Assembly (NCBI GenBank): GCA_005879655.1 | Contig: VBJK01000013.1 | Span: forward strand, 1-5,228 | DNA length: 5,228 nt | Direction of reading: 5' to 3' | DNA from: Chloroflexota bacterium | GTDB taxonomy: Bacteria; Chloroflexota; Ktedonobacteria; Ktedonobacterales; Ktedonobacteraceae | In this document: in pieces, positions 1 to 5,228 of the stretch | Layout: each line of letters begins with the position of its first letter | Position numbering within the stretch: position 1 is the first letter of the stretch | Notes under the pieces: generated by a model | The model's input: the letters and a program-made list of their open reading frames with translations, nothing else | Database searches by the model: none | Told to the model about the DNA's origin: nothing | Program-made: the position numbers and the translations under genes

Positions 1-2
1 TG

Positions 3-2756
3 CTAAAGGCCCAGGCCGATTGGCCTAGGTGGTTGGCGGTTATCCAAACCAAGGCCAACCACAATGACGTCTGGGGCTATATCAAACCCACACTCAACAG
101 CAATGAGGAGAGGCCAGAGCTTCTTAAGCCGTCTCCTCCGGTGGCCAGGACCTATGCAACCAATCCTGACGCTCTTCCAGAACCTACAACCAGATCCCTC
201 ACAGCAGAGCAGTTCAAACGCTACGAGATGGACTACAAGATCTATAAGGACGAGCTGAAGGAGTGGAAGCTCAAACAGGCCACCATCAATGATATAGATG
301 ACTATATCATGCGCACCACGGGCACCTATTGGTCCACCATCGAGAAGGTCCAGGGCGTTAAGGAACGCCTGAAAGCCTTGGAGGATCATGTGGCCCCGTC
401 CACCTATGCTCGAGAGCAGGACGTTCTGGCCAGATATGAGTCTGTCAGACGTTCAGCGAAGGCCACCAAGACAGACGAATGGCTAAGGCAGTGGGAAAGC
501 ACTCTGAGAGACCTCAAGGAGCGCAAGCTGCCAGAAGCAGACGGAATTCGTCCAACCCGAGCCTTCCTCCAAGCAGTTGAGAAGATCCAGCCAGCATTTG
601 CCCTACACTGGACCAACACCATTGAATCCAAGGCTGTTATGTCTCCAACAGCCAACCTGGCGCAGGAGATCCCAGACGGCTTCCAGATAGCCAAGATCTT
701 CAGGAACCAGGTTAACCTGAGCAACACTAAGGGAGCCTTCTCGGCGGCAACCCTGCAGGGCGAAGAAGCTCCACCAGACGGCCAGACCCAGGCCCAAAAC
801 CAGGGGCAGGGCCAGAGACGCCAGAGATGCTTTGAGGGCTGCGGCAGACATACGATCGAGCGTTGCTTCTATCTCAATAAAGATATTAGATCTGAAGGAT
901 GGAAGATGGGCTCTGGAAGGGCTAAGATCGTGATGAAGGGTCTTCAGCAGAACAAGGAGCTTCGGGATAGGTACAAAGATGCCTACAAAGAGATCGAGGC
1001 CTTCCTGAAGGACCAGAACGACCAGAAGAAGAAGGAGGGCAAGCCACAGGATGAGAAGACCTCAGGGGAACAACAGAAGGCCGTTATAGGGTCTGCTGCT
1101 GTGGGAACAGCTTCGTTTGCAACCCAGGACACCTCCTTCTCAAAATCCAGCTATTCTCTAGCTAACAGCTTCATCCTAGACTGCGGTTCGCCTATTCACA
1201 TCTGCAACGACCTCAACCGGTTCGATCAGGAGACCTACCAGAAGCAAGATCGGGTTGAGCCCGTTCTCACAGGCGACAGCTGCTCATATGTAGAAGGATA
1301 TGGCAGTGTCAACATCAATATCAACACACCTATCGGCCAACAGCTGTTCCAGCTACGAAACGTTGCCTACATCCCCGGTTTCCACACCAACGTGGTGTCC
1401 CACAGAAAGCTTAGGCAGGCAGGATATCACTGGGACGACGTTAACCTAAGGGTTAAGCAAGACAATACCTCTGAGACGGTTTTTTACGTAGAAGAGGTTC
1501 ATGAGCAATATGTGGTGGAACACAATCCTCATTCTGCGACAGCAGCATTCCCAGTCTCGTCTCGAGCTCCCAGACCACCACGAGAAGCTGATGCCTATCG
1601 GTGGCATCTCCGGATGGGGCATCTGGGCAAGGAAGCTCTGGAACGGCTGATGTCTAACGTCTATGGTGTCAAGATTCGAGGTCCGATCATCTTCAACTGC
1701 GAGGCCTGTGTCCAAGGAAAGGCTAAGAAGAACATCTCACGGCGCCAGCCAGCCAGAATGGCTCCCAGACCACTGTGGCGTATCCATTTCGACCTATTTC
1801 ACCTGGAAAACGCCTATAACCAGATGAGATATGCCCTGGTTATCAAAGATGAGTTCTCAGGCTATATTTGGGTCTATGTTCAGCCCGGAAAGACTCAGGA
1901 TGAGTTCCTCCAAGCACTTAAGGCCTTTTCTAGGATGATTCGAGCTCAATATGACCTACACATCTGCCGAATTCGCCGGGACAACGAAAAATCACTGGGA
2001 AAACAGTGGGATGAATGGATTAGGCGCAAGGGAATCAAGGAAGAGCCTGGCCCACACCACACGAAACAGCCTGTTGGAAGCGGCGAGCGAGCTGGGGGGG
2101 TAATCCGCCCACGAGCTCTATCTATGCAGCTCGCTGCTCATCTTCCTGGAGAGCTATGGCCCGAAACATGGCAAGCAGCTGCCTATATCCACAACAGATC
2201 GCCCCGGGAGCAGAATATCTGGAAGACGCCACGAGAGACACTGCTAAAATGGCTCAGGGCCAACAACAAGGACGTGGCTGACCTAATGGACCAACCAGAC
2301 ACCACGAATCTCTACACCTATGGCTGTCGAGCCTACCCCATTCGAAACGAGGTTCTGGCGGACCAGGACAGAGTGGTCAACAAAACCCGACCTCGAACGC
2401 ACATCGGCTATCTCGTTGGCTATCAGGGTAGCAACATCTATCGCATATGGGTTCCACAGAATAGCGAAATCGTCGCCGTTCGCGACGTCGAGTTCAACGA
2501 GGATGAGAGGTTTGACCCGAACGAGGAACCAACGCGTGAACACCGCCTACGAGTCTACAGAAATAACCCTGATGGAGTTGAACCTCTTCCCCACACACAT
2601 TCATCTCGAGATCTGGATTCAGACTCTGAAATCGGGTCAATTATTGTTATAGGTGATGGAAACGACGATGGATTCGATTCAGGCGAATCTGACGACGAAT
2701 CTGACTATGAAAATGAGCCTGGAGATTATCCTACACCTGAATCGATGGAAGAATAG
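3..2756 (+). CDS. Gag-protease-integrase part of copia polyprotein (5' partial, ends at in-frame TAG)
   Basis: The frame is open from the window edge; TTG at 33 is not a credible eukaryotic start, and upstream codons (LKAQADWPRW) already look like copia Gag, so the true start is outside. Numbering codons from nt 3 gives 917 residues. Domains: Gag capsid region, about 1-270, with Gln/Lys-rich helices; zinc knuckle C276-x3-C280-x2-H283-x4-C288, binding genomic RNA; protease motif ILDCGSPIHICND with Asp393; gag-pre-integrase HHCC zinc module H535, H540, C566, C569; integrase core D597, D660, E695, with GSGERAGGVI at the glutamate; integrase C-terminal SH3-like region around GYLVGYQGSNIYRIW and RDVEFNEDE; then an Asp/Glu/Ser-rich linker. 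The protein would package RNA, mature the polyprotein and insert cDNA. Oddities: DCG replaces the usual DS/TG of the protease, D660-E695 have 34 residues between them instead of 35, and the TAG cuts off RT/RNase H. The family call is certain; activity is doubtful. Confidence 0.93.
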   Translation, partial: LKAQADWPRWLAVIQTKANHNDVWGYIKPTLNSNEERPELLKPSPPVARTYATNPDALPEPTTRSLTAEQFKRYEMDYKIYKDELKEWKLKQATINDIDDYIMRTTGTYWSTIEKVQGVKERLKALEDHVAPSTYAREQDVLARYESVRRSAKATKTDEWLRQWESTLRDLKERKLPEADGIRPTRAFLQAVEKIQPAFALHWTNTIESKAVMSPTANLAQEIPDGFQIAKIFRNQVNLSNTKGAFSAATLQGEEAPPDGQTQAQNQGQGQRRQRCFEGCGRHTIERCFYLNKDIRSEGWKMGSGRAKIVMKGLQQNKELRDRYKDAYKEIEAFLKDQNDQKKKEGKPQDEKTSGEQQKAVIGSAAVGTASFATQDTSFSKSSYSLANSFILDCGSPIHICNDLNRFDQETYQKQDRVEPVLTGDSCSYVEGYGSVNININTPIGQQLFQLRNVAYIPGFHTNVVSHRKLRQAGYHWDDVNLRVKQDNTSETVFYVEEVHEQYVVEHNPHSATAAFPVSSRAPRPPREADAYRWHLRMGHLGKEALERLMSNVYGVKIRGPIIFNCEACVQGKAKKNISRRQPARMAPRPLWRIHFDLFHLENAYNQMRYALVIKDEFSGYIWVYVQPGKTQDEFLQALKAFSRMIRAQYDLHICRIRRDNEKSLGKQWDEWIRRKGIKEEPGPHHTKQPVGSGERAGGVIRPRALSMQLAAHLPGELWPETWQAAAYIHNRSPREQNIWKTPRETLLKWLRANNKDVADLMDQPDTTNLYTYGCRAYPIRNEVLADQDRVVNKTRPRTHIGYLVGYQGSNIYRIWVPQNSEIVAVRDVEFNEDERFDPNEEPTREHRLRVYRNNPDGVEPLPHTHSSRDLDSDSEIGSIIVIGDGNDDGFDSGESDDESDYENEPGDYPTPESMEE
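828..866 (+). other. Gag zinc knuckle (variant spacing)
   Basis: CFEGCGRHTIERC gives C-x3-C-x2-H-x4-C, followed by FYL. The retroviral nucleocapsid norm is C-x2-C-x4-H-x4-C. The CG-x2-H-x4-C-x-YL part resembles knuckles I recall from fungal copia Gags, so the variant spacing may be normal for this clade. Its expected job is binding of genomic RNA during particle assembly. A Gln/Gly/Arg-rich stretch just before it (about nt 775-825) fits a basic RNA-binding tail. Confidence 0.75.
2092..2102 (+). promoter_or_regulatory. Candidate internal (central) polypurine tract inside integrase
   Basis: CTGGGGGGGTA here is identical over 11 nt to the terminal polypurine tract at 4898-4908. It encodes part of Ala-Gly-Gly-Val right after the integrase catalytic glutamate. 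Ty1 is known to start plus-strand DNA at two sites, PPT1 beside the 3' LTR and PPT2 within pol, and lentiviruses carry a central PPT in their integrase region. A second plus-strand primer site here is an inference; the G7 run could also simply be two GGG glycine codons in a conserved GERAGGVI motif. Confidence 0.4.
2754..2756 (+). other. In-frame amber codon splitting the polyprotein
   Basis: Context GAA GAA TAG GCT AAT. The frame remains open from 2757 to the end of reverse transcriptase, more than 1.1 kb, with family-typical protein, so this is an internal stop rather than a natural gene end. A single C-to-T change of CAG (a CpA-to-TpA change, the RIP-preferred type) or G-to-T of GAG would create it. 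Programmed readthrough is possible in principle but has no clear support; TAG followed by G also occurs at MLV's readthrough site, yet copia elements do not normally separate IN from RT this way. Confidence 0.9.
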
Positions 2757-3971
2757 GCTAATCTCGATATTTCGTCAGATTCGAGTCCTGCTGTAACACC
2801 TGAACCCTCTTCCGAGCCAGATCCTGCCTCTATCGAGTCTGAACCGTCTCCTGAGCCTATTCTGACCGATTCCTCGTTATCTCGAGCTGAAATATCCTCA
2901 TTTTTCTCTTCTAAGCCTTCTCAGCCTTCCCAAAGACGAATAAGATATAAAAGAACTATAATTTCACCTAAAGAATCAGCTCATCGTCTCCACCGGAGAG
3001 ACCTTCCACCAGCTCCCAGAGGCTGGAAGGACCTGCAGAAACACCCCAAGAAGCGAGAATTCCTGCTGGCTTGTAACAAAGAGTGGGAGGCGTTGACCAA
3101 CATGAAGATTCTCGACATTATCGAGAGATCCCAAGCAACCATTAAGCCTCTCCCGTTAACATGGCGATTTCTCTACAAATTCGACAAGCACGGCTTCCTG
3201 CAGAAGTTCAAGGCTCGAATCTGTGTCAGAGGCGATCTCCAGCCGTTTTCAGAGAAGGAAACCTACGCTGCAACGCTAGCAGGCAAGTCATTCAGGATGC
3301 TAATGGCTCTGGCAGCCAGATGGGACCTTCAGATCCATCAGCTTGACGCTGTTAACGCCTTCCCCAACAGCGAGCTCGACGAGGAGGTCTATGTCGAGCT
3401 TCCAGACGGATATAAGCTCACGGGCAAGGTAGGTCGCCTGCTACGTGCCCTATATGGGCTACGGCGATCTCCCCTATTATGGCAGAAGCTCTTGTCGGGC
3501 GCCTTGACCGAGCTAGGCCTGCAAGCAGGCAAGGAAGAGCCGTGTCTCTTCCTAACGGACCATCTCATCGTCTTTTTCTTTGTCGACGACATCTGCTGTA
3601 TGTTCAGAGCCTGCGACCAGGCCATAGCAGACACATTTCAGAAAAATCTCGCCAGCCGATTCAAGATCAGGGATCTAGGAGAGCTCAGGTGGTTTCTGGG
3701 CATTCGAGTGGTCCGAGACCGAAGCAGACGACGCCTGTGGCTGTGTCAGGACAGCTATATCGAGGCTGTAGCTGCTCGGTTTAACCTCATCGTTGATGAA
3801 CCGCCGGCCACCCCTATGGGAATGAAACACCTGGTGGCTAACGAGGACATAGCAGATGCAGCCACCACTCACCTTTATCAACGGAAAATCGGCTCTGTCC
3901 TCTATCCTGGCAGCCGCCAACCGATGCATCCAATATCTATATGGCTCTCGCCATCTGGCTATTCTGTTTGA
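2757..3971 (+). pseudogene. Copia reverse transcriptase segment of pol (RVT_2), separated by TAG and ending in a frameshift
   Basis: This continues the same frame as Gag-IN after the TAG; the first Met (3093) is inside the conserved RT lead-in, so it is not an independent gene. About 80 residues of Ser/Pro/Glu linker (SSEPDPASIESEPSPEP) come first, then LPPAPRGWKDLQ and EWEALTNMKIL, the usual entry to copia RT. Motifs: WRFLYKFDKHG, KARICVRGDLQ, LDAVNAF with catalytic Asp at 3345-3347, ELDEEVYVELPDGY, LYGLRRSPLLWQ, FFFVDD with the catalytic Asp pair at 3585-3590, WFLGIRVVRD, and YIEAVAARFNL leading to YQRKIGSVLY. The palm is thus complete and would copy element RNA into cDNA. Homology stops at about 3905; the last 22 codons to the TAG-type end at 3971 are out-of-frame reading of the RNase H region. 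A Pro in NAFPNS, where Leu or Val is usual, may be a missense change. Confidence 0.88.
3903..3910 (+). other. Deletion/frameshift junction between RT and RNase H
   Basis: Upstream frame reads YQRKIGSVLY up to 3905; downstream frame reads LAAANRCIQYLYGSRHLAILFDG from 3907. Intact copia proteins carry roughly 30 residues between these two blocks (a segment containing AA, TRPD, a helix with FA.S.L and NP...H). These are absent and the frame moves by one position, which fits loss of 3n+2 nt, about 90-105 nt. No flanking direct repeat can be assigned without an intact relative. Confidence 0.8.
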
Positions 3972-4491
3972 CGGCCTGGATAACACGGAAGAGAAGGCAT
4001 TCAAGGTCTACACCGATTCGTCATTTGCCGATGACCAGCAGGATAGGAAATCCACGCAGGGGTATCTTCTAACCCTGTTTGGTGGACCCATTGCCTGGAA
4101 ATCTGGCAAACAGTCAACCGTGACCACGTCCTCGACCGAGGCAGAGCTCCTAGCCCTATCCACGGCGGGGAAGGAAGCAATAGCTGCTGTTCGCCTGTTC
4201 CGGGACGTTCGCCTGCAGCTGAATGAGGATCTCACCATCTGGTGTGATAACAAGCAAACGATCAGGCTCGTCAACCAAGATATGATGCGGATTCAGACCG
4301 CATTAAGACACGTCGATATCCACAACTGCTGGGTGCGTCAAGAGGCCAAAAAGGGAAGTTTCGAGGTCAAATATCTTCCCACAAACGAGATGCCTGCAGA
4401 TAGGCTAACCAAGGCCCTTGATCGAGGCAAATTTGGCCGGTTTGTTGCCCAATTAGGGCTCTCACCTCTCCCCGAGGTCGAAATTGCCTAA
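3907..4491 (+). pseudogene. Copia RNase H domain (C-terminal pol fragment, frame-shifted from RT)
   Basis: The open frame technically begins with an ATG at 3856, but homology starts at LAAANRCIQYLYG (3907); the 17 codons before are RT read out of frame. This is the RNase H of Ty1/copia Pol, which removes the RNA strand during cDNA synthesis and trims the polypurine primer. Catalytic residues look intact: Asp in VYTDSSFAD (4015-4017), Glu in TEAELLALS (4144-4146), Asp in WCDNKQTI (4246-4248) and Asp in RHVDIHNCWVRQE (4315-4317). Family landmarks are RKSTQGYL, PIAWKSGKQSTVTTSSTEAE, VKYLPTNEMPADRLTK and a final KFGRFVAQLGL. It ends in TAA at the usual family position, with no own promoter or start. 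It could only be made by frameshifting or from an intact parent, so I call it a broken piece of one pol gene. Confidence 0.88.
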
Positions 4492-4497
4492 TTAGGC
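4486..4497. repeat. 12-bp perfect palindrome overlapping the pol stop codon
   Basis: GCCTAATTAGGC is self-complementary and includes the TAA stop (4489-4491). A related imperfect stem GCCC-AATTA-GGGC lies at 4447-4459. ATTGCCTAAT (4483-4492) also recurs in the LTR at 4925-4934. Function unknown; it may be chance. Confidence 0.45.
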
Positions 4498-4897
4498 AGT
4501 GTCAGGATGAGCAGGTTGACGGCGGCAGATTAACGAGACTAAGAACGTTCAGATTGCAGCAGATTGAGCACTTCTAACGCAGATATCTGGAAGATATCGT
4601 TTGTGCGTCAACTGCAGCAGAAGCAACGCCGGATTAGCGTTCTTCCAGCGCCGAGATCACGTGACTGCTAATCCTGACCAATCACATTCAACCAACCGGC
4701 CCATTTCATCTCGATTGTTCGTTCTGCAGATTCAGACCTGAAAACGCGAAATCCGAGGAGTTTTTCAAAATCAGTTCTGTTTTCCTATTCCGGTTAGATT
4801 GCCGAGTTCTTGGCGACAGCTTGGCGCTCTTCCTTCTCGTTGCAGCTGGGTCTGCAACACCACGTTCGTTCTGCAGATAAGGCAGATTCTGCCCTAT
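4492..4897 (+). other. 3' non-coding region of the element between pol and polypurine tract
   Basis: About 400 nt without a credible gene. It holds six of the nine GCAGAT hexamers (4525, 4559, 4579, 4726, 4873, 4882), the palindrome GAACGTTC (4543-4550), an ATCACGTGAC E-box-like site (4656-4665) followed by CCAAT (4678-4682), the first unit of an imperfect 147-bp duplication (4717-4863), and a short inverted repeat GGCAGA-T-TCTGCC (4881-4893) just before the polypurine tract. A 65-codon open frame starting at 4810 runs through the PPT into the LTR, has no recognisable motif and is treated as spurious. Confidence 0.7.
4657..4682. promoter_or_regulatory. CACGTG palindrome plus CCAAT box
   Basis: TCACGTGA (4657-4664) is a perfect palindrome matching the bHLH/Cbf1-type core, and CCAAT (4678-4682) is the HAP/NF-Y core, 13 nt further on. 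Both are common fungal promoter elements, but they lie upstream of the LTR in the 3' untranslated part, where no promoter is required. Either could occur by chance; the pairing is the reason to list it. Confidence 0.3.
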
Positions 4898-4964
4898 CTG
4901 GGGGGGTATGTCAACGGCAATCCCGATTGCCTAATCCGGTTAGATCCACACATCTTGGCAACAG
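4717..4964 (+). repeat. Imperfect ~147-bp tandem duplication spanning the PPT/LTR junction
   Basis: Three blocks recur in the same order at nearly constant spacing: GTTCGTTCTGCAGAT at 4717-4731 and 4864-4878 (15/15, offset 147); CCTATTCCGGTTAGAT at 4784-4799 versus CCTAATCCGGTTAGAT at 4930-4945 (15/16, offset 146); TCTTGGCGACAG at 4808-4819 versus TCTTGGCAACAG at 4953-4964 (11/12, offset 145). The second unit contains the polypurine tract and LTR start; the equivalent place in the first unit reads GAGGAGTTTTTCAAAA, which might be a degenerate version of it. Sequence between blocks is much less similar, so the duplication is old or under selection only at the blocks. Confidence 0.6.
4898..4908 (+). 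promoter_or_regulatory. Polypurine tract (plus-strand primer) next to 3' LTR
   Basis: CTGGGGGGGTA directly precedes TGTCAAC. A G-rich tract followed by TA and then the TG of the LTR matches the layout of Ty1, whose tract GGGTGGTA abuts TGTTGG. RNase H would leave this purine stretch as primer for plus-strand synthesis. It is the only strongly purine-rich run between the pol stop and the window end. Confidence 0.7.
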
Positions 4965-5025
4965 AGCAGAATTGACTTCCCACCACCGGCCCGCCATTAT
5001 CGTCTAACAAACGGCTGTTTTGCCT

Positions 5026-5062
5026 CAGATATGAGACGGTAACAGCAGCAGATATGAGACGG
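5026..5062 (+). repeat. Two 14-bp direct repeats in U3
   Basis: CAGATATGAGACGG occurs exactly at 5026-5039 and 5049-5062, a 23-bp period, about 85-120 bp upstream of the TATA box. Paired copies in U3 upstream of the TATA box fit a transcription factor binding pair or upstream activating site, but no known factor is assigned. Confidence 0.7.
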
Positions 5063-5144
5063 CTAATGGTGGTGGAACAGGTCCTGCAACGGCAGCTGCA
5101 ACAGACGAGATTGCAGGATGGCAGATAAGTGTCTGCAGCAGATG

Positions 5145-5150
5145 TATATA
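5145..5150 (+). promoter_or_regulatory. TATA box of LTR promoter
   Basis: TATATA within GATGTATATAGATC is the only clear TATA-like match in the putative LTR. It lies about 80 bp before the window end, leaving room for transcript start, R and U5 similar to the spacing in Ty1. In the (unseen) 5' LTR the equivalent would drive the genomic RNA. Confidence 0.5.
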
Positions 5151-5228
5151 GATCGCTAACATCTTCCCATAGTTGACAGAACAAGCTCTTCTTGCACCCC
5201 AGATTGACTCCTGCACGATTCTGTTGCA

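Larger units (their letters stand above)
1..5228 (+). mobile_element. Ty1/copia LTR retrotransposon, 5'-incomplete in window, pol disrupted
   Basis: Seen: on one strand, in copia order, are Gag with zinc knuckle, aspartic protease, HHCC plus DDE integrase, reverse transcriptase with FVDD, RNase H, a G-rich polypurine tract and a TG-initiated terminal sequence with a TATA box. Integrase before RT separates Ty1/copia from Ty3/gypsy. Such elements copy their RNA into DNA in virus-like particles and integrate the product. The 5' LTR, primer binding site and Gag N-terminus are outside the window, so LTR-LTR divergence (age) and target-site duplications cannot be judged. Two lesions, a TAG at 2754 and a deletion/frameshift near 3905, make autonomous activity unlikely; the element could still be mobilised in trans. 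Base composition does not show the strong AT bias of heavy repeat-induced point mutation. The host is inferred to be a filamentous ascomycete. Confidence 0.93.
4909..5228 (+). repeat. Putative 3' LTR (end at or beyond window edge)
   Basis: The start is set by TG (TGTCAAC) right after the polypurine tract. The stretch has a U3-like repeat-rich part, a TATA box at 5145-5150, and a pyrimidine-rich stretch further down (about 5182-5213) that could hold the transcript start and R. The end is uncertain. GTTGACA at 5172-5178 is an exact inverted copy of the first 7 nt and ends in CA, which would give a 270-bp LTR, but it leaves almost nothing for R and U5 after the TATA box. The final bases CTGTTGCA also end in CA and give about 320 bp. 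The 5' LTR is not in the window, so direct proof by comparison is impossible here. Confidence 0.65.

Noticed and set aside
33..35. TTG as the start codon of the Gag polyprotein
   Set aside because: The frame is open upstream to nt 3 and already reads copia Gag sequence; a fungal gene would not start at TTG, so the real ATG is outside the window.
13..62. Short inverted repeats (AGGCC-GATT-GGCCT at 13-26; GTGGTTGGC/GCCAACCAC at 29-37 and 54-62)
   Set aside because: They fall in Gag coding sequence. The 9-bp pair could form an RNA stem, but without relatives there is nothing to set it apart from chance.
3..727. Minus-strand open frames at 3-389 and 404-727, and others opposite pol (603-851, 1446-1715, 2283-2543, 3389-3634, 3675-4004, 4008-4274)
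   Set aside because: They lie antisense to well-supported Gag/Pol sequence and show no recognisable motif; they are by-products of the coding frame.
3354..3371. NAFPNS in RT motif A as a functional novelty
   Set aside because: Leu or Val is usual; one base change to Pro in a decaying element is the simplest explanation.
3093..3971. Reverse transcriptase as a separate gene starting at the ATG at 3093
   Set aside because: Conserved RT lead-in and linker precede this ATG in the same frame back to the TAG, so the Met is internal to pol.
4500..4520. TGTCAGGATGAG just after the pol stop as the start of the 3' LTR
   Set aside because: No purine-rich tract precedes it; the sequence before is AT-rich palindrome. 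The G7 tract before TGTCAAC at 4909 is a far better boundary.
4810..5184. Small open frames in the 3' region (4810-5007 plus; 4894-5184 and 5025-5216 minus)
   Set aside because: They cross the polypurine tract and LTR promoter, have repeat-driven composition and no domain resemblance.
1..5228. Heavy RIP mutation of the whole element
   Set aside because: The frame contains a single stop over 3.9 kb, CpA-rich codons such as CAG and CAA are plentiful, and composition is not AT-rich; at most isolated changes fit.

Overview
The window is almost entirely one Ty1/copia (Pseudoviridae-type) LTR retrotransposon on the + strand, cut by the window edge at its 5' side. The reading frame is long and intron-free. 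The Gag/pol motif style (Gag with a C-x3-CG-x2-H-x4-C knuckle and a YL after it, GERAGGVI after the integrase glutamate, FVDD reverse transcriptase, RHVDIH in RNase H) suggests a filamentous ascomycete host. That assignment rests on family resemblance remembered from fungal elements, not on a search. No host gene, tRNA, rRNA or CRISPR array is visible. 

Layout: nt 3-2756 encode the C-terminal part of Gag, a zinc knuckle, an aspartic protease, the gag-pre-integrase HHCC zinc module, the integrase core and the integrase C-terminal domain, ending in an acidic linker. A single in-frame TAG (2754-2756) interrupts the polyprotein. The same frame stays open on the far side and runs through the rest of the linker and the complete reverse transcriptase. 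Near nt 3903-3910 the frame changes and about 30 codons expected between RT and RNase H are missing, so RNase H (to 4491) lies in another frame. The element is therefore most likely a non-autonomous, decaying copy, although nearly all visible catalytic residues remain. 

Downstream are a 417-nt non-coding stretch rich in short repeats, a polypurine tract CTGGGGGGGTA (4898-4908), and what I take to be the 3' LTR starting with TGTCAAC at 4909 and reaching at least close to the window end, with a TATA box at 5145-5150. The order Gag-PR-IN-RT-RH is the copia order (integrase before RT). The 5' LTR, primer binding site and start of Gag lie upstream of the window. 

The most interesting observations are an exact 11-nt second copy of the polypurine tract inside the integrase coding region (reminiscent of Ty1 PPT2 and lentiviral central PPTs), and an imperfect ~147-bp tandem duplication that spans the PPT/LTR boundary, together with nine same-strand GCAGAT repeats. 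I do not see an undescribed defence or regulatory system.
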